64,000 bases of DNA from Deltaproteobacteria bacterium (GCA_020632995.1 JACKEN010000004.1:544587-608586); one strand, 5' to 3'. Numbered from the stretch's first letter, positions 1 through 10,352 are shown. Notes: a model not told the origin generated them from the letters alone. Made by a program: numbers and translations.

Positions 1-283
1 CCGCCTCGGCCCGGGCCATGACCCCGTCGCACCCGGCGGCCCGGCACGCCTCGCCGATGCAGACCTTCAGGGTCCGCGTGGCGGGCTCGGCGTGGGCCAG
101 GTCGTCGTAGAACTTGGCGGTGGCCCGGACATGGGCGGGCGGCAGGTCGTGTTGACGAGCCAGCTCCAGGATGTCCTGATCGGAGATGTGGCCCTGCTGG
201 TCGTGCAAGCGACTCAGCGCGTCATAGACGGTCTGCCCCTGACCGAGGAACTTGTTCTGCAGGGCGATGAGGTTCTTCGACAT
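1..283 (-). CDS. NuoE/FdsG-like [2Fe-2S] subunit (partial, C-terminus outside window)
   Basis: The minus-strand frame opens with ATG at 283 and runs off the left edge after 94 codons. The visible protein has the helical N-terminus and the FYDDL stretch typical of NuoE, HoxE and formate dehydrogenase gamma subunits. It is followed by KVCIGEACRAAG, holding the first two cluster cysteines (C75 and C80) of the thioredoxin-like [2Fe-2S] domain; the second cysteine pair would lie outside the window. Proteins of this family pass electrons in NADH dehydrogenase or NAD-linked formate dehydrogenase complexes. The gene is divergent from the TPR gene at 342 and shares a 58-bp intergenic region with it. 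Which complex it belongs to cannot be decided without the neighbouring genes to the left. Confidence 0.75.
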   Translation of the reverse strand, partial: MSKNLIALQNKFLGQGQTVYDALSRLHDQQGHISDQDILELARQHDLPPAHVRATAKFYDDLAHAEPATRTLKVCIGEACRAAGCDGVMARAEA

Positions 284-341
284 GAGCCTGTTCGGGCAGG
301 CTATCGAGTTTGAGCGAACCCCACAACTTGAATAGCCGTTC

Positions 342-1010
342 ATGCGCCGACCCCTCGCCATCACCGCGCTCACCGGCGCCCTGATCTTGCCCTGCCAAGC
401 CCACGCGCACCCCGGCGCGCCGCACGAGTGGGCCGAGGCTACGCGGGCGATGGCCGAGGATCCCTTCGCGGTGCAACCGCGCTTGTCACGCGCCAGCGTC
501 GCCCGGCGCGAGGGCCGCCGGCTCACCGCTTACTTCGAGGCCCGCTGGGCCCGCGCCCTCGCCCCTCATGACGCAGCGCCCCATAGAGCCCTCGGGCTCG
601 CCGCTCTCGACCTCGGCTGGCGCGCCGAGGGCCTCGCCGCCCTGAGCGCGTTCTTCGCGGCCGGGGGTGAGGACCTCGAGGCCCGCGTGGCCCGCGCCCG
701 GATCCGTTGGGCCGAGCACCAGCCCGAGGCCGCCCTCGAAGACCTGGACCGGGCCCTGGCCCTCACCCCCGACCCCACCGCCACCCTCCTGCGCGCAGAG
801 TGGCAACGCGCGCAAGGGCGCTTGCCGGAGGCGGCGGCGGGGTTGGCCGACGTCCTCACTCGGGCGCAGGGCGCCCTGCCGGTGCGCCGCGCCCTGGTCG
901 AGGCGTACCTCGACTTGAAGCAGCCAGAGCTGGCTCGGGCGCTGCTCGACGCCGCGCCCCCTGAAGACCCCACCTGGAAGGCGCTGCGGGCCCGAGCCGC
1001 AGCGCGGTAG
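342..1010 (+). CDS. Secreted TPR-repeat protein
   Basis: The 222-residue product starts with a signal peptide (MRRPLAITALTGALILPCQA, cleavage probably near the AHA that follows). It is otherwise Ala/Arg/Leu-rich with helix-turn-helix TPR-type periodicity between roughly residues 60 and 220, for example the segments around ALEDLDRALALTPDP and AEWQRAQGRLPEAAAG. TPR proteins act as protein-protein scaffolds; the partner is unknown. The start gives a good signal sequence and lies 58 bp from the divergent Fe-S gene. It is 36 bp upstream of the histidine kinase and could be co-transcribed with it. No catalytic motif is visible. Confidence 0.7.
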   Translation: MRRPLAITALTGALILPCQAHAHPGAPHEWAEATRAMAEDPFAVQPRLSRASVARREGRRLTAYFEARWARALAPHDAAPHRALGLAALDLGWRAEGLAALSAFFAAGGEDLEARVARARIRWAEHQPEAALEDLDRALALTPDPTATLLRAEWQRAQGRLPEAAAGLADVLTRAQGALPVRRALVEAYLDLKQPELARALLDAAPPEDPTWKALRARAAAR

Positions 1011-1046
1011 CCACGGACCCCGGCCCGTGTCAGCCTCTCGGCCGCC

Positions 1047-2479
1047 ATGGGCGCAGGCGCGACCTCTGTCCCTCCCCTGAGGAACCAGCTCTTCGTGGCC
1101 CTGGTGGTGCCCGCGGTGCTCGCGATGGCCGCCCTCGCGGTGATGGCCGACCTGGTGGCGCGCCGAGCCCTGGAGGCGGCCCTCGGCACCCGTCTGTGCG
1201 CGGTGGCCCAGGCCGCGGCGGCGGGGGCCTCGCCCAAGGTGCTCCTGTTGGACCGCGGCGACGACGACAGCCGGGTCGCGCGGAGCGCGCGCCAGAAGCT
1301 GGACGAGCTGCGGGGCGCGACCGAGGTGGGCCGCATCTTCGTGGTGGCGGCGGACGGCGCCCGCATCGTGGTGGACACCGAGCTCGACATCGCGGTGGGC
1401 GACCCCTACGTGCGGGCGGACTTCGATCGAGCGGAGCTCGAGCGGGTGCTGGCAGGCCAGCCTGCATCGTCCATCCTCTTCACCGCCCCCGGCGGGCAGC
1501 CCTTCAAGACGGGGTACGCCCCCTTCCGGGGTGAAGACGGCGAGGTCGCGGGCTACGTGGGGGTGAGCGCCCCGGCCGGCTACACCGCGGCGATCGATCA
1601 GCTCCGCGCCACCCTCGCGGTAGTGGCGGGGGTGGGGTTCCTGTTCCTGTTCGGCGCCGCGCTCTGGTCGGCGCGCCGGGTGGCGGTGCCGCTGTCGGCG
1701 CTGTCCGAGGCGGCGGAGCGGGTGGGGGCGGGCGAGCTCGACACCACGATCCCGGCCGACGGCCCGCGGGAGGCCCAGGTGCTGGCGGAGACCATGCGGA
1801 GCATGACCGCGTCGCTGAAGGCGCGGGACGAGCAGCTCCAGATGATGCTCGCCGGCATCGCCCACGAGGTGCGGAACCCCCTCGGCGGCATCGAGCTGTT
1901 CGGGGGCCTCTTGAAGGAGGACCTCGAGGGCGACCCGCGCAGAAAGCACGTCGAGAAGATCCTCAAGGAGCTCGGGACCCTCGCCAAGGTGGTGAACGAC
2001 TTCCTCGACTTCGCGCGCCGCCGGGAACCGGAGCCGCGCAAGCTGTCCGTCTTCGACCTCGCGTTCGAGGTGGCGTCCCTGGTGGAGCGCGACGCGGGCG
2101 AGCGCGGGGTGAAGGTGCAGCTCGAGATCCCGGATGGCCTCGAGCTGTACGCGGATCCCGAGAGCACCAAGCGGGCGCTCTTGAACCTGGTGCGAAACGC
2201 GATCCAGGCCGCGCCGGCCTCCGACGGCCACGTGCTCATCTCGGCCGAGGGCCGGGATGGGCGGGTGGCGGTGCACGTGGACGACGACGGCCCCGGGGTC
2301 CCCGACGACAAGCGGGGTGAGATCTTCCAGCCCTTCTTCACCACCAAGCAGAAGGGCACCGGCTGGGGCTGGCCCTGGTCCAGAAGACGGCCGAGGCGCA
2401 CGGCGGCCAGATCACGGTGGGCACCGCGCCCCTGGGCGGGGCGCGCTTCACCCTGTCGCTCCCCGGCCCTACATCGTGA
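1047..2479 (+). CDS. Membrane sensor histidine kinase (one-base frameshift near its end)
   Basis: Two membrane segments (about residues 16-37 and 188-210) flank a periplasmic sensor region of about 150 residues, followed by a HAMP linker. The HisKA motif IAHEVRNP carries the phospho-accepting H273. An HATPase domain follows with the N-box Asn near residue 384 and DDDGPGVPDD. At 2361-2364 the reading ACC GGC TGG replaces the expected G-T-G-L-G-L of the G2 box. Adding one C restores LGLALVQKTAEAHGGQITVG and a natural end at TGA 2477-2479. The uncorrected frame runs on to 2609 over the next gene. The next gene, 16 bp downstream, encodes an NtrC-type regulator, its likely partner. The frameshift is probably a sequence error; a truncated kinase is the alternative. 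Confidence 0.82.
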
Positions 2480-2494
2480 TACACCCGGGCCGGC

Positions 2495-3952
<1,458 letters not shown>

Positions 3953-3964
3953 TCTGTTCGACAC

Positions 3965-3986
3965 GGCCCTCAGAGATCTGAGGGCC
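3965..3986 (+). terminator. Stem-loop after the NtrC-type gene
   Basis: The sequence GGCCCTCAGA-GA-TCTGAGGGCC can form a 10-bp G/C-rich stem just 12 bp after the regulator's stop codon. No T-run follows, so it is at best a weak intrinsic terminator. It could also be a processing or regulatory hairpin ahead of the sigma-54-like promoter at 4026. Confidence 0.4.
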
Positions 3987-4025
3987 ACAGCGCCAGATCT
4001 GCCCTGGTCCTGCGTGATCGGGGGC

Positions 4026-4041
4026 CGGTACGGCGCTTGCT
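4026..4041 (+). promoter_or_regulatory. Candidate sigma-54 (-24/-12) promoter
   Basis: CGGTACG-GCGC-TTGCT matches the sigma-54 consensus TGGCACG-N4-TTGCW at all but two positions, with the obligatory GG and GC spaced by ten bases. It lies 16 bp before the ATG at 4058 and directly downstream of an NtrC-type activator gene. The predicted start of transcription would leave a leader of only a few bases, which is unusual and lowers confidence. Confidence 0.45.
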
Positions 4042-4057
4042 GATAGAGTTGCCGAGG

Positions 4058-5272
4058 ATGCGCGCCCCCTTCGCCATGGCTGCCCTGCTGGTGGGCCTGC
4101 TCTCCGTCGCGGCCCCCGCGGCTGAGGCCGGGACCCCGCCGGTATCGGTGCAGACCCTGACCCATCGGGTGGAGGGGCGGCTGGCGAAGTGGCGGGCGGC
4201 TCGGGAGCTGCGGCTCCAGGCGCGGGCCGAGCAGAGCGCCCTCGCCGCCCGGGTGGAGGCCCTCAAGGCCAAGGCGCGGCCCGGCGCGGCCGACGGCGAG
4301 CTGGCCCGGCTGCTGCGGGCCTCGGTGGCGGCGGAGGCCAAGCTGGCCCAGGCCCTCACCGACGAGGCGGACGCCAAGGCCGAGGTCGAGCGCGCGGTGC
4401 GGGGCGGCGTGGGTCGCATCGACCGCGAGATCCGCACCCTCGTGCCCGGGCTGAAGACCGGCGCCCTGGCCGAGCGGCAAGAGACCGCGCGCCAGATCAA
4501 CGCCCTGCGCGAGACCCGGAAGGCGCTCCGTGACGCCCTCGCCGCGCTCGAGGACGAGGCCCCCGCCCCGCGCAAGGAGTGGGCGCAGTACCAGGTCCAC
4601 ATCGAGCCCCTCGACGGCCCCTCGGAGCTGAACGAGAAGGCGGACTTCGTGGAGGACACCCGCGACAAGCTGAAGAAGAAGCGGCTCGCCCTCGCCCGGC
4701 TCCTCCAGGAGGCGAAGCAGGAGCGCGAGATCGCCCGTGCGGCGCGCGACTTCGACACCTACGTGCGCCTCTTCGACGAAGAGACCCGCACCGATCGCGT
4801 GACCCGGCAGAGCGCAACCGCGCTTGCGACCGGGGACCGCACCACCGACGGGGCCGAGGTCGCCAACCCGGCGCCCGAGAGCCCGAACTACAGCGGCCAG
4901 CCCAACACCGACTCACAGACCGATGGCAACCCCACTCCGCCGAGCACCGACCCGGGCCGCGGCAACGGGTTCGAGCTGGGCGGTCAGGTCGGCAACGCGG
5001 GCGGCGACAAGGTGGGCTCGGGCCAGATCCCCTCCCCCACCGTGAGCACACCGAGCGCCGAGGCGGGGTCGGTGGCCCGCGACCTCAACGCCGAGCTCCT
5101 CATCAACCTGCGGGTGGATGAGCTGGCGGCCCAGGGCCTCGACATGGCCACCTTGGAGCGCCTGGTCGAGGAGCTGGAGGCGCTGGACGGCTACCTCGAC
5201 GGCCAGGCCAAGGCGATCCGGCAGCGCGCCCAGAACATCGAGGCCGAGGACGCCAAGACCCTGGCGCCCTGA
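4058..5272 (+). CDS. Secreted coiled-coil protein of unknown function
   Basis: The chosen ATG (4058) has GCCGAGG directly upstream and gives a clean signal peptide, MRAPFAMAALLVGLLSVAAP, cleaved near AEA; an upstream TTG at 4037 is possible but less likely. Residues 25-255 are charged, Ala/Lys/Glu-rich and heptad-like (coiled coil). About 90 low-complexity residues rich in Pro, Gly, Thr and Asn follow, then a second helical tail of about 65 residues. It probably works in the periplasm as an elongated spacer or scaffold. It is followed 9 bp later by an outer-membrane barrel gene, which suggests a shared envelope function. No enzyme motif was recognised. Confidence 0.7.
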   Translation: MRAPFAMAALLVGLLSVAAPAAEAGTPPVSVQTLTHRVEGRLAKWRAARELRLQARAEQSALAARVEALKAKARPGAADGELARLLRASVAAEAKLAQALTDEADAKAEVERAVRGGVGRIDREIRTLVPGLKTGALAERQETARQINALRETRKALRDALAALEDEAPAPRKEWAQYQVHIEPLDGPSELNEKADFVEDTRDKLKKKRLALARLLQEAKQEREIARAARDFDTYVRLFDEETRTDRVTRQSATALATGDRTTDGAEVANPAPESPNYSGQPNTDSQTDGNPTPPSTDPGRGNGFELGGQVGNAGGDKVGSGQIPSPTVSTPSAEAGSVARDLNAELLINLRVDELAAQGLDMATLERLVEELEALDGYLDGQAKAIRQRAQNIEAEDAKTLAP

Positions 5273-5281
5273 CCCCGCGCC

Positions 5282-6415
5282 ATGACCCCGGCCCTCCTCC
5301 TCCTCACCCTCGGCGCGCCGACCCTGTGGGGGGGCGTGCAGGCGTCCACCGGGGCGGAGGTCGACACCAACGCCAAGCGCGCGGTGGCCGGCCTGGGCTC
5401 GCAGGACGTCCTGCCGGGCGCGTCACGCCCCCAGGACCAGGTGGCGGACGGGCTGGTGCGCCTCCTCGTCGACACGCAGGGCATCCTGCAGATCAACCGG
5501 GACCACCAGATCTTCCTGAGCTACGTCCTCGGGGCCAAGCGCTTCTTCTACCAGGGCACCGAGGACCTCTTGAACCACAACCTCACGCTGAGCACCCAGC
5601 ACCAGCTGGGGAGCGTCCTCAGCCTGTCGGGCTCGGGCTGGTACAAGTCCAGCCGGATCCGGAGCGGCCTGAGGGACTACAACCTGGGCATCGCCAGCCT
5701 GCAGGCTGGCCTGCGCTTCTCGGACCTGATCAGCCTCGACGTCGGCGGCGGGGTGCGGGGCCTGCGCTTCTACAACGAGCCCCGCTTCGACTACTGGGGC
5801 CCCGACGCGTTCCTGCGCGCCACCGTGAGCCCGACCCGCCCCCTGACCTTCATCGCGCGGGTCGGCTACATGCTCCGCCGCTACGCCGGCCCCGCGCTGG
5901 TGGAGGGCTCCTACCCGGGCGGCGAGGTGGGCCCGGTGTTCTGCACCACCCCGGTGGACCCCGCGGGCTTCATCTGCAGCCCGGTGGGGAACCGCCGCGA
6001 CCACGAGGGCCAGGCCGAGCTCTCCGCCCAGTACCGCCGCGGGCCGCTCCTGGTGCGGGGCGGCTACCAGCTCCGGATGCAGCGCTCGAACGGCGACTAC
6101 GAGAACATCGACCGCCACCGCGCCTTCGTGCAGGGCACGTGGGCGCTGCCGTGGTGGGACATCACCGCCAACGTGATGGCCACCTTGCAGATCAACAACG
6201 GGGTCAGCGTCACCGACACGAAGTACCTGGCCGAGGACGACGAGAACCAGAACAGCCTCCGGGTCCACCTCCGCCGCCCCCTGTTCTCGGCGGTGGACGT
6301 GGAGCTGAACTACAGCCTCTTCGCGAACCAGTTCAGCACCGCCCAGGCGAGCTTCCTGCGCCAGACCGTGTTCCTGGGCCTGAGGGCCCACCTGGAGGGC
6401 AGCCAGGCGATGTAG
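5282..6415 (+). CDS. Predicted outer-membrane beta-barrel protein
   Basis: A short N-terminal hydrophobic leader (TPALLLLTLGAPTLWGGVQA) precedes about 350 residues with alternating hydrophobic/polar strands, many aromatic girdle residues (for example FLSYVLGAKRFFYQ and RGLRFYNEPRFDYWG) and short turns, as in bacterial outer-membrane barrels. It begins 9 bp after the coiled-coil gene and is followed 36 bp later by a FadL-like protein gene, so the three probably form one envelope operon. No specific family was recognised. The C-terminus (GSQAM) lacks the terminal aromatic residue common in barrels. Confidence 0.65.
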   Translation: MTPALLLLTLGAPTLWGGVQASTGAEVDTNAKRAVAGLGSQDVLPGASRPQDQVADGLVRLLVDTQGILQINRDHQIFLSYVLGAKRFFYQGTEDLLNHNLTLSTQHQLGSVLSLSGSGWYKSSRIRSGLRDYNLGIASLQAGLRFSDLISLDVGGGVRGLRFYNEPRFDYWGPDAFLRATVSPTRPLTFIARVGYMLRRYAGPALVEGSYPGGEVGPVFCTTPVDPAGFICSPVGNRRDHEGQAELSAQYRRGPLLVRGGYQLRMQRSNGDYENIDRHRAFVQGTWALPWWDITANVMATLQINNGVSVTDTKYLAEDDENQNSLRVHLRRPLFSAVDVELNYSLFANQFSTAQASFLRQTVFLGLRAHLEGSQAM

Positions 6416-6451
6416 CTCCCCCGCCGCCGCCCGACCTGCTATGGGGCCCGG

Positions 6452-7816
6452 GTGCGGCGCGCGGCCTGCTCCCTTGCGCTGTTGGCGCTGACCCTGGCCG
6501 GCCCGGCCCGGGCCGACGACACCCACTACCACGACTACCCGATCGGCGGCCGCGCGGTGGGCCTGGGCGGCGCCTTCGTGGCCCTCGCGAGCGACCCGAG
6601 CGGCCTGTACTACAACCCTGCCGGCATCGTGGACAGCCGCCACCACTCGGTCCAGATCAGCACCAACCTCTACGGGCTCGAGGTGGCGGACACCTTCTTC
6701 GACGCGCTCGGCCAGGTGGGCGAGCTGCAGACGGTGTTCGCCGACCTCAACATCATCCCGTCCTCGGCCGCCTTCACCGGGGTCATCGACGCGGACGACG
6801 ACGGCAAGCCGACCACGAGCTACGCCCTCGGCTCCTTCGTGCCGTCCTACCGCAGCCTCAACCTCGACTCCGCGAGCGAGTCCGACATCGGTCCGTGCCG
6901 CCAGCTCTCCTACGAGCGCTCGCTCCTCGATCGCACCTTCCTGTTCGGCGCCGCGGCCGGCCACCGCCTCGACGACACCTGGCAGTTCGGCACGAGCGCC
7001 TTTCTGGCCTATCGGAGCCTCCGCGATCGCGAGGAGGTCGCCTGCTTCGGCGACGGCAGCGCGTTCTCCTCCGCCTCGACCAACCTCAACCTGTCGGCCG
7101 CCTCGCTCCTGCTCTCGTTCGGCATCAAGGCCCACCTCGGCCACAACCTCTACCTCGGCGGCACCATCACCTCCCCCAGCATCCGCCTCTTCGACTCCGG
7201 CTCCATCCGGGTCCGCCGCGGCGGCGTGGACCCCGACAGCGGCGACTCCGAGTTCCTGTTGAAGGAGCTCACCGACCTCACCGCCAACACCCGCTACTCG
7301 ACCGCGATCCGCGTGGGGCTGGCGTGGGTCATCCCGGGCACCGCCACCCTCGCCTTCGACGCCGACTTTCGGGCGCCCACCAAGTACGATCTGGTGGAGC
7401 TGCCCCCCGGCGAGACCGAGATCAGGGACGCCATCACCCTCACCACCCACGTGGAGCGCCGCGCGGTCCTGAACATGAACCTGGGCGGTGAGTACCTGCT
7501 GACGAAGTCGCTCTCGGTCGCCCTGGGCCTGTTCACCAACTTCAGCACCGCCCCGAACATCCCGGGCGCGGTGGGCGACACCTTCAAGCAGGACAGCTTG
7601 CCGGATATCGACGCGTTCGGTGGTTCATTGGTGCTCGGCTTCTTCGGGGAGTACACGCTCACCCGGGCCGGGTTCACGATGTCGTATGGTGAGGGTACGG
7701 ACGTGGTGCCGAGCTCCCAGGGCCTGGCGGCGCTGGGGCAGGCTACGGATTACTTGAAGGTGGACTACAGTCAGCTCTTCCTCTACTTCTTCGTGAGCTC
7801 TACGTTCAGGTATTGA
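6452..7816 (+). CDS. OmpP1/FadL/PorV-like outer-membrane protein
   Basis: The frame starts with GTG and a signal peptide ending near ARA. The mature protein begins with the sequence GGRAVGLGGAFVALASDPSG followed by LYYNPAGI. This is the signature N-terminus of the OmpP1/FadL/PorV superfamily, in which the AxNPAG-type loop marks the start of a 14-strand barrel. The remainder is beta-rich and ends in the terminal aromatic FRY expected for barrel insertion by Bam. Members transport hydrophobic compounds or act as secretion-associated shuttles. The gene follows the other barrel gene closely; its substrate cannot be inferred. Confidence 0.78.
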   Translation: MRRAACSLALLALTLAGPARADDTHYHDYPIGGRAVGLGGAFVALASDPSGLYYNPAGIVDSRHHSVQISTNLYGLEVADTFFDALGQVGELQTVFADLNIIPSSAAFTGVIDADDDGKPTTSYALGSFVPSYRSLNLDSASESDIGPCRQLSYERSLLDRTFLFGAAAGHRLDDTWQFGTSAFLAYRSLRDREEVACFGDGSAFSSASTNLNLSAASLLLSFGIKAHLGHNLYLGGTITSPSIRLFDSGSIRVRRGGVDPDSGDSEFLLKELTDLTANTRYSTAIRVGLAWVIPGTATLAFDADFRAPTKYDLVELPPGETEIRDAITLTTHVERRAVLNMNLGGEYLLTKSLSVALGLFTNFSTAPNIPGAVGDTFKQDSLPDIDAFGGSLVLGFFGEYTLTRAGFTMSYGEGTDVVPSSQGLAALGQATDYLKVDYSQLFLYFFVSSTFRY

Positions 7817-7834
7817 GCGGGTCTCGGCCCGCAC

Positions 7835-8449
7835 ATGAGAGTGCGTTTCATGGTGAAGGTCGATCTCCGATCAGATGTGGCGAGAGCCCGGCGTTTCATC
7901 GAGCGACGGGTGCGTCGCTACCCGAAGTACGTCAACATCGGCCCCGGTGCGGATGAGGATCCGATCGCCCAGATCGTACTCGGCTACTACGTGGCGGATG
8001 CCGCGTACATCTCGCTGATCTTCGACACGAGGCCCGATGCTGACAGCGACGGGGCGTGGACCTTGTTTCTCCAAGACGAGACGGTGCTCATGTTCCCGAA
8101 GTGGGTGGCTGCCGGTGATGCGTTGTGCGACGGGAAGGCGGTCGAGCTCACCACGCTCCGCGGCGCCAAGAAGGTCCTGGTTGGCGACGAGGGGTGCGAC
8201 GAGCTGGTCGCTCTCATTGGAAAGATGCTCGCCGACCTCATGAAGAAGCTCAGGAGGGAGAAGCTGTTCGACGCCCTTCCCCTCCGGGACGACGCCTTCA
8301 TGTTGGTCGAGGACTTCGGCGGCGACGGCGGGTGGCCCGAGAGCTACGACGTGATCAAGACGGAGGGGCGGATCAAGCCTTTGCGTTCGAAGACGTCGTC
8401 GAAGCGACCGAGCGCGGCTCGGCGCTCGGCCAGCGCTGCTCGACGCTGA
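7835..8449 (+). CDS. Hypothetical cytoplasmic protein
   Basis: The 204-residue product has no signal peptide. An alternative ATG at 7850 has GAGAG upstream and may be the true start (199 residues). The protein is a mixed alpha/beta, acidic single domain, with conserved-looking segments such as GAWTLFLQDETVLMFP and LVEDFGGDGGWPESYDVI, and a basic Ser/Lys/Arg tail after residue 180. It faintly resembles small immunity-type or DUF4303-like proteins in composition, but I do not recognise a family. It lies next to two decayed small genes, so the area may be an accessory patch. Confidence 0.5.
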   Translation: MRVRFMVKVDLRSDVARARRFIERRVRRYPKYVNIGPGADEDPIAQIVLGYYVADAAYISLIFDTRPDADSDGAWTLFLQDETVLMFPKWVAAGDALCDGKAVELTTLRGAKKVLVGDEGCDELVALIGKMLADLMKKLRREKLFDALPLRDDAFMLVEDFGGDGGWPESYDVIKTEGRIKPLRSKTSSKRPSAARRSASAARR

Positions 8450-8541
8450 CCAACCGACCAACCGGACGCGGGGGGCCCGGGGTCGACGTCTTGCGACAGC
8501 GCCAGTGCGATGGCTGGGCACACGAAGAAGAGGGGCTTGGC

Positions 8542-9024
8542 GTGGATGATGTGCTCCCTCACGGCTGCAAACATTGTGTTGGTCGAACCGATGTTCACTT
8601 GATCCCGGCTGAGGCGAGACCGCGACTCGTGGAGTTGGCGCGAGACTTCGACTTCATCACTGCCTTCAAGCTCCTGCGGGAGCTCGGGTTCTCGGGTCAC
8701 GATGCGAAGTTCACGTTCCTGCACATCACCACCCACGGTGGCTAATGCCATCGGTGCCTCCGGCGTCTGCCAACGGGCGCACTGGTCCACTGTGGGTTCT
8801 GTGGCGCGCTCAACCTCGACTTCATCGCGGAGGTCGAAGTTCCTGCGCCACGCTCGGCAGCACGCTTCCGCACGTTCAGGCTCCCTCCCCATCCCTGTCC
8901 GGAGTGCGGCGAGCCCCTCGGCCCAGGCACCACACGGTGCTGGAACCGGGGCTGCGACTACAGCCTCCCCGACGGAGGGGTCATTGACGCCGGAGGCGGC
9001 GCTACCGAACGATCTGAGGACTGA
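8542..9024 (+). pseudogene. Zinc-ribbon protein with L7/L12-C-terminal-like motif, interrupted by an in-frame stop
   Basis: One frame reads from GTG 8542 through CKHC and a segment resembling the L7/L12 C-terminal helix pattern (FKLLRELGFSGHDAKFTFLH), then ends at TAA 8743-8745. The same frame continues without another stop to TGA 9022-9024 and encodes clear zinc-ribbon pairs: CHRC, CGFC, CPEC and CWNRGC. The continuity of meaning on both sides of the single TAA indicates one gene of about 160 residues with a nonsense change (or a base-call error). Small proteins of this type combine an L7/L12-like motif with zinc ribbons, and their function is unknown. The start codon is an inference. Confidence 0.6.
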
Positions 9025-9072
9025 CGGCGCTGGTGTCGTGGGCAAAGCGCCAGATACCGAGGCAGGCGAGCG

Positions 9073-9275
9073 ATGACGAACGGCGAGCGAGAGCGCGTCT
9101 ACACCGTGACCGACTAATATGACGGGCCTCGGTGCGGCATCGCAGCGCCTGACAGACTCCATCCGGCCGGTCGTCGCTCATGGGACGTTCGAGGCCGACG
9201 ATTCGACAGCAGCGAATACGCTCACCGCGAGAGGGCTCTGGGTACGGTGGACGCCGGTCGACGGGAAGCGGTAGT
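9073..9275 (+). pseudogene. Decayed remnant of a small gene (RVYTVTDYYDGP-type)
   Basis: ATG 9073 opens MTNGERERVYTVTD, then TAA at 9115-9117, then YDGPRCGIA in the same frame. Small proteins with the pattern RVYTVTDYYDGPRxGIA are common in proteobacteria, so TAA most likely replaces a Tyr codon here. Beyond GIA the frame no longer reads sensibly. A different frame carries GLWVRWTPVDGKR and then stops near 9275, which suggests further indels. The remnant follows the interrupted zinc-ribbon gene, so the two may have decayed together. Confidence 0.4.
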
Positions 9276-9335
9276 CTGCGAGCCTGATCGGCGACGTCAT
9301 CGCCCTCGACAGCGCTCATCGGTACAGGTGCAGCC

Positions 9336-9842
9336 ATGACGGCAAGACGCTTCAGACCCATCCTCACCGCGTCGATGATCGTCATCTCGCTCGGCCAGTC
9401 AGCCTGCGGCCTCGCCTCGAGCGAAGTGCTCGAGGCTCCGTACGTTGAAGAAGGCAGCGCCGAGGACGTCTGGGACTACACCTCTGCGCAAGTCGATCTC
9501 AAGGTTCGCCTCGTCGAGTACCCCGAGGGCATCGCCAACCCCGATGGCGGGGGCTTGGTGTTCGAGACGCTGGAGGTCCTGACCACCGAGGGGGTCATCA
9601 TCCACGCCTATGATCAGGTTGGGGTGGCGGTGGGCGACCGGGTCCTGCGCCCCGCGAGCCCGCCACCCCGCGCGCAGTGGCGGTCCGTCGACTACGCCCC
9701 GAGTGCGATCCCGACCGGAGCGCAGATTCGATGCGGGTACTTCGGCGGCGGAGGTATTGAGACGCCCACCTTGGACCAGGCGAGCCAGATCGACACGGGG
9801 CTGGTGTACGATCCGGCGAAGATCCTGCGCTACAAGAGGTAG
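9336..9842 (+). CDS. Lipoprotein-like secreted protein, tandem copy 1
   Basis: The 168-residue product has a signal peptide ending in GQSACG, which resembles a lipobox (S-A-C) and would make Cys the lipidated residue. The mature part is beta-rich and contains SAEDVWDY, LVEYPEGIANPDGG and FETLEVL. It is about two-thirds identical by eye to the next gene and has the same C-terminus (LRYKR), so the two arose by tandem duplication. The function is unknown; both would sit on a membrane or cell surface. The pair is separated by only 6 bp and is probably co-transcribed. Confidence 0.65.
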   Translation: MTARRFRPILTASMIVISLGQSACGLASSEVLEAPYVEEGSAEDVWDYTSAQVDLKVRLVEYPEGIANPDGGGLVFETLEVLTTEGVIIHAYDQVGVAVGDRVLRPASPPPRAQWRSVDYAPSAIPTGAQIRCGYFGGGGIETPTLDQASQIDTGLVYDPAKILRYKR

Positions 9843-9848
9843 CTGGTC

Positions 9849-10346
9849 ATGCTTTGGCGTTCTGCACCGCACTCGAGACACCTCCTCACCGCAGCGTTAC
9901 TCGCCACCAGGCTCGGCCAGTCCGCCTGCGGCGAGCCGCTCGAGTTCCCGTACGTCGAAGAGCGCAGCGCCGAGGACGTCTGGGACTACAAGTCAGCGGA
10001 CATCAAGCTCAAAGTCCGCCTGGTCGAGTACCAGGACGGCATCACCAACCCCGACGGCGGGGCGCTGGTGTTCGAGACGCTGGAGGTCCTGGCCACCGAG
10101 GGGTTCATCGTCCACGCCAACGGCCAGGTTGGCGTGGCGGTGGGGGATCGCGTCTTGAACCCCGCCGGTCCGCTCCCTGGCACGGAGTGGAGATCCGTCG
10201 ACTACGCCCCCGGCGAGCTCCCAGCGGGAGCGCCCATTCGATACGGGTTCTTCGGCGGTGGTCCGGTGCCCCAGCTCTACCAGGCGACCCAGGTCGACAC
10301 TGGGCTCGTCTACGAGCGCTCAAAGCTCCTGCGCTACAAGCGGTAA
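9849..10346 (+). CDS. Lipoprotein-like secreted protein, tandem copy 2
   Basis: This 165-residue paralogue of the preceding product shares SAEDVWDY, KVRLVEY, DGGALVFETLEVLATEG and the RSVDYAP block, with an N-terminus that has diverged more (MLWRSAPHSRHLLTAALLAT). The signal region again ends in GQSACG with a lipobox-like Cys. Copy 1 has Cys in IRCGYFGGGG where copy 2 has IRYGFFGGG. It is followed 6 bp later by the stop codon of a convergent gene. No family was recognised. Confidence 0.65.
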   Translation: MLWRSAPHSRHLLTAALLATRLGQSACGEPLEFPYVEERSAEDVWDYKSADIKLKVRLVEYQDGITNPDGGALVFETLEVLATEGFIVHANGQVGVAVGDRVLNPAGPLPGTEWRSVDYAPGELPAGAPIRYGFFGGGPVPQLYQATQVDTGLVYERSKLLRYKR

Positions 10347-10352
10347 CCAACC

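Noticed and set aside
8344..9162. Minus-strand frame of 272 codons over the interrupted genes
   Set aside because: No signature and antisense to zinc-ribbon coding sequence with clear Cys pairs.
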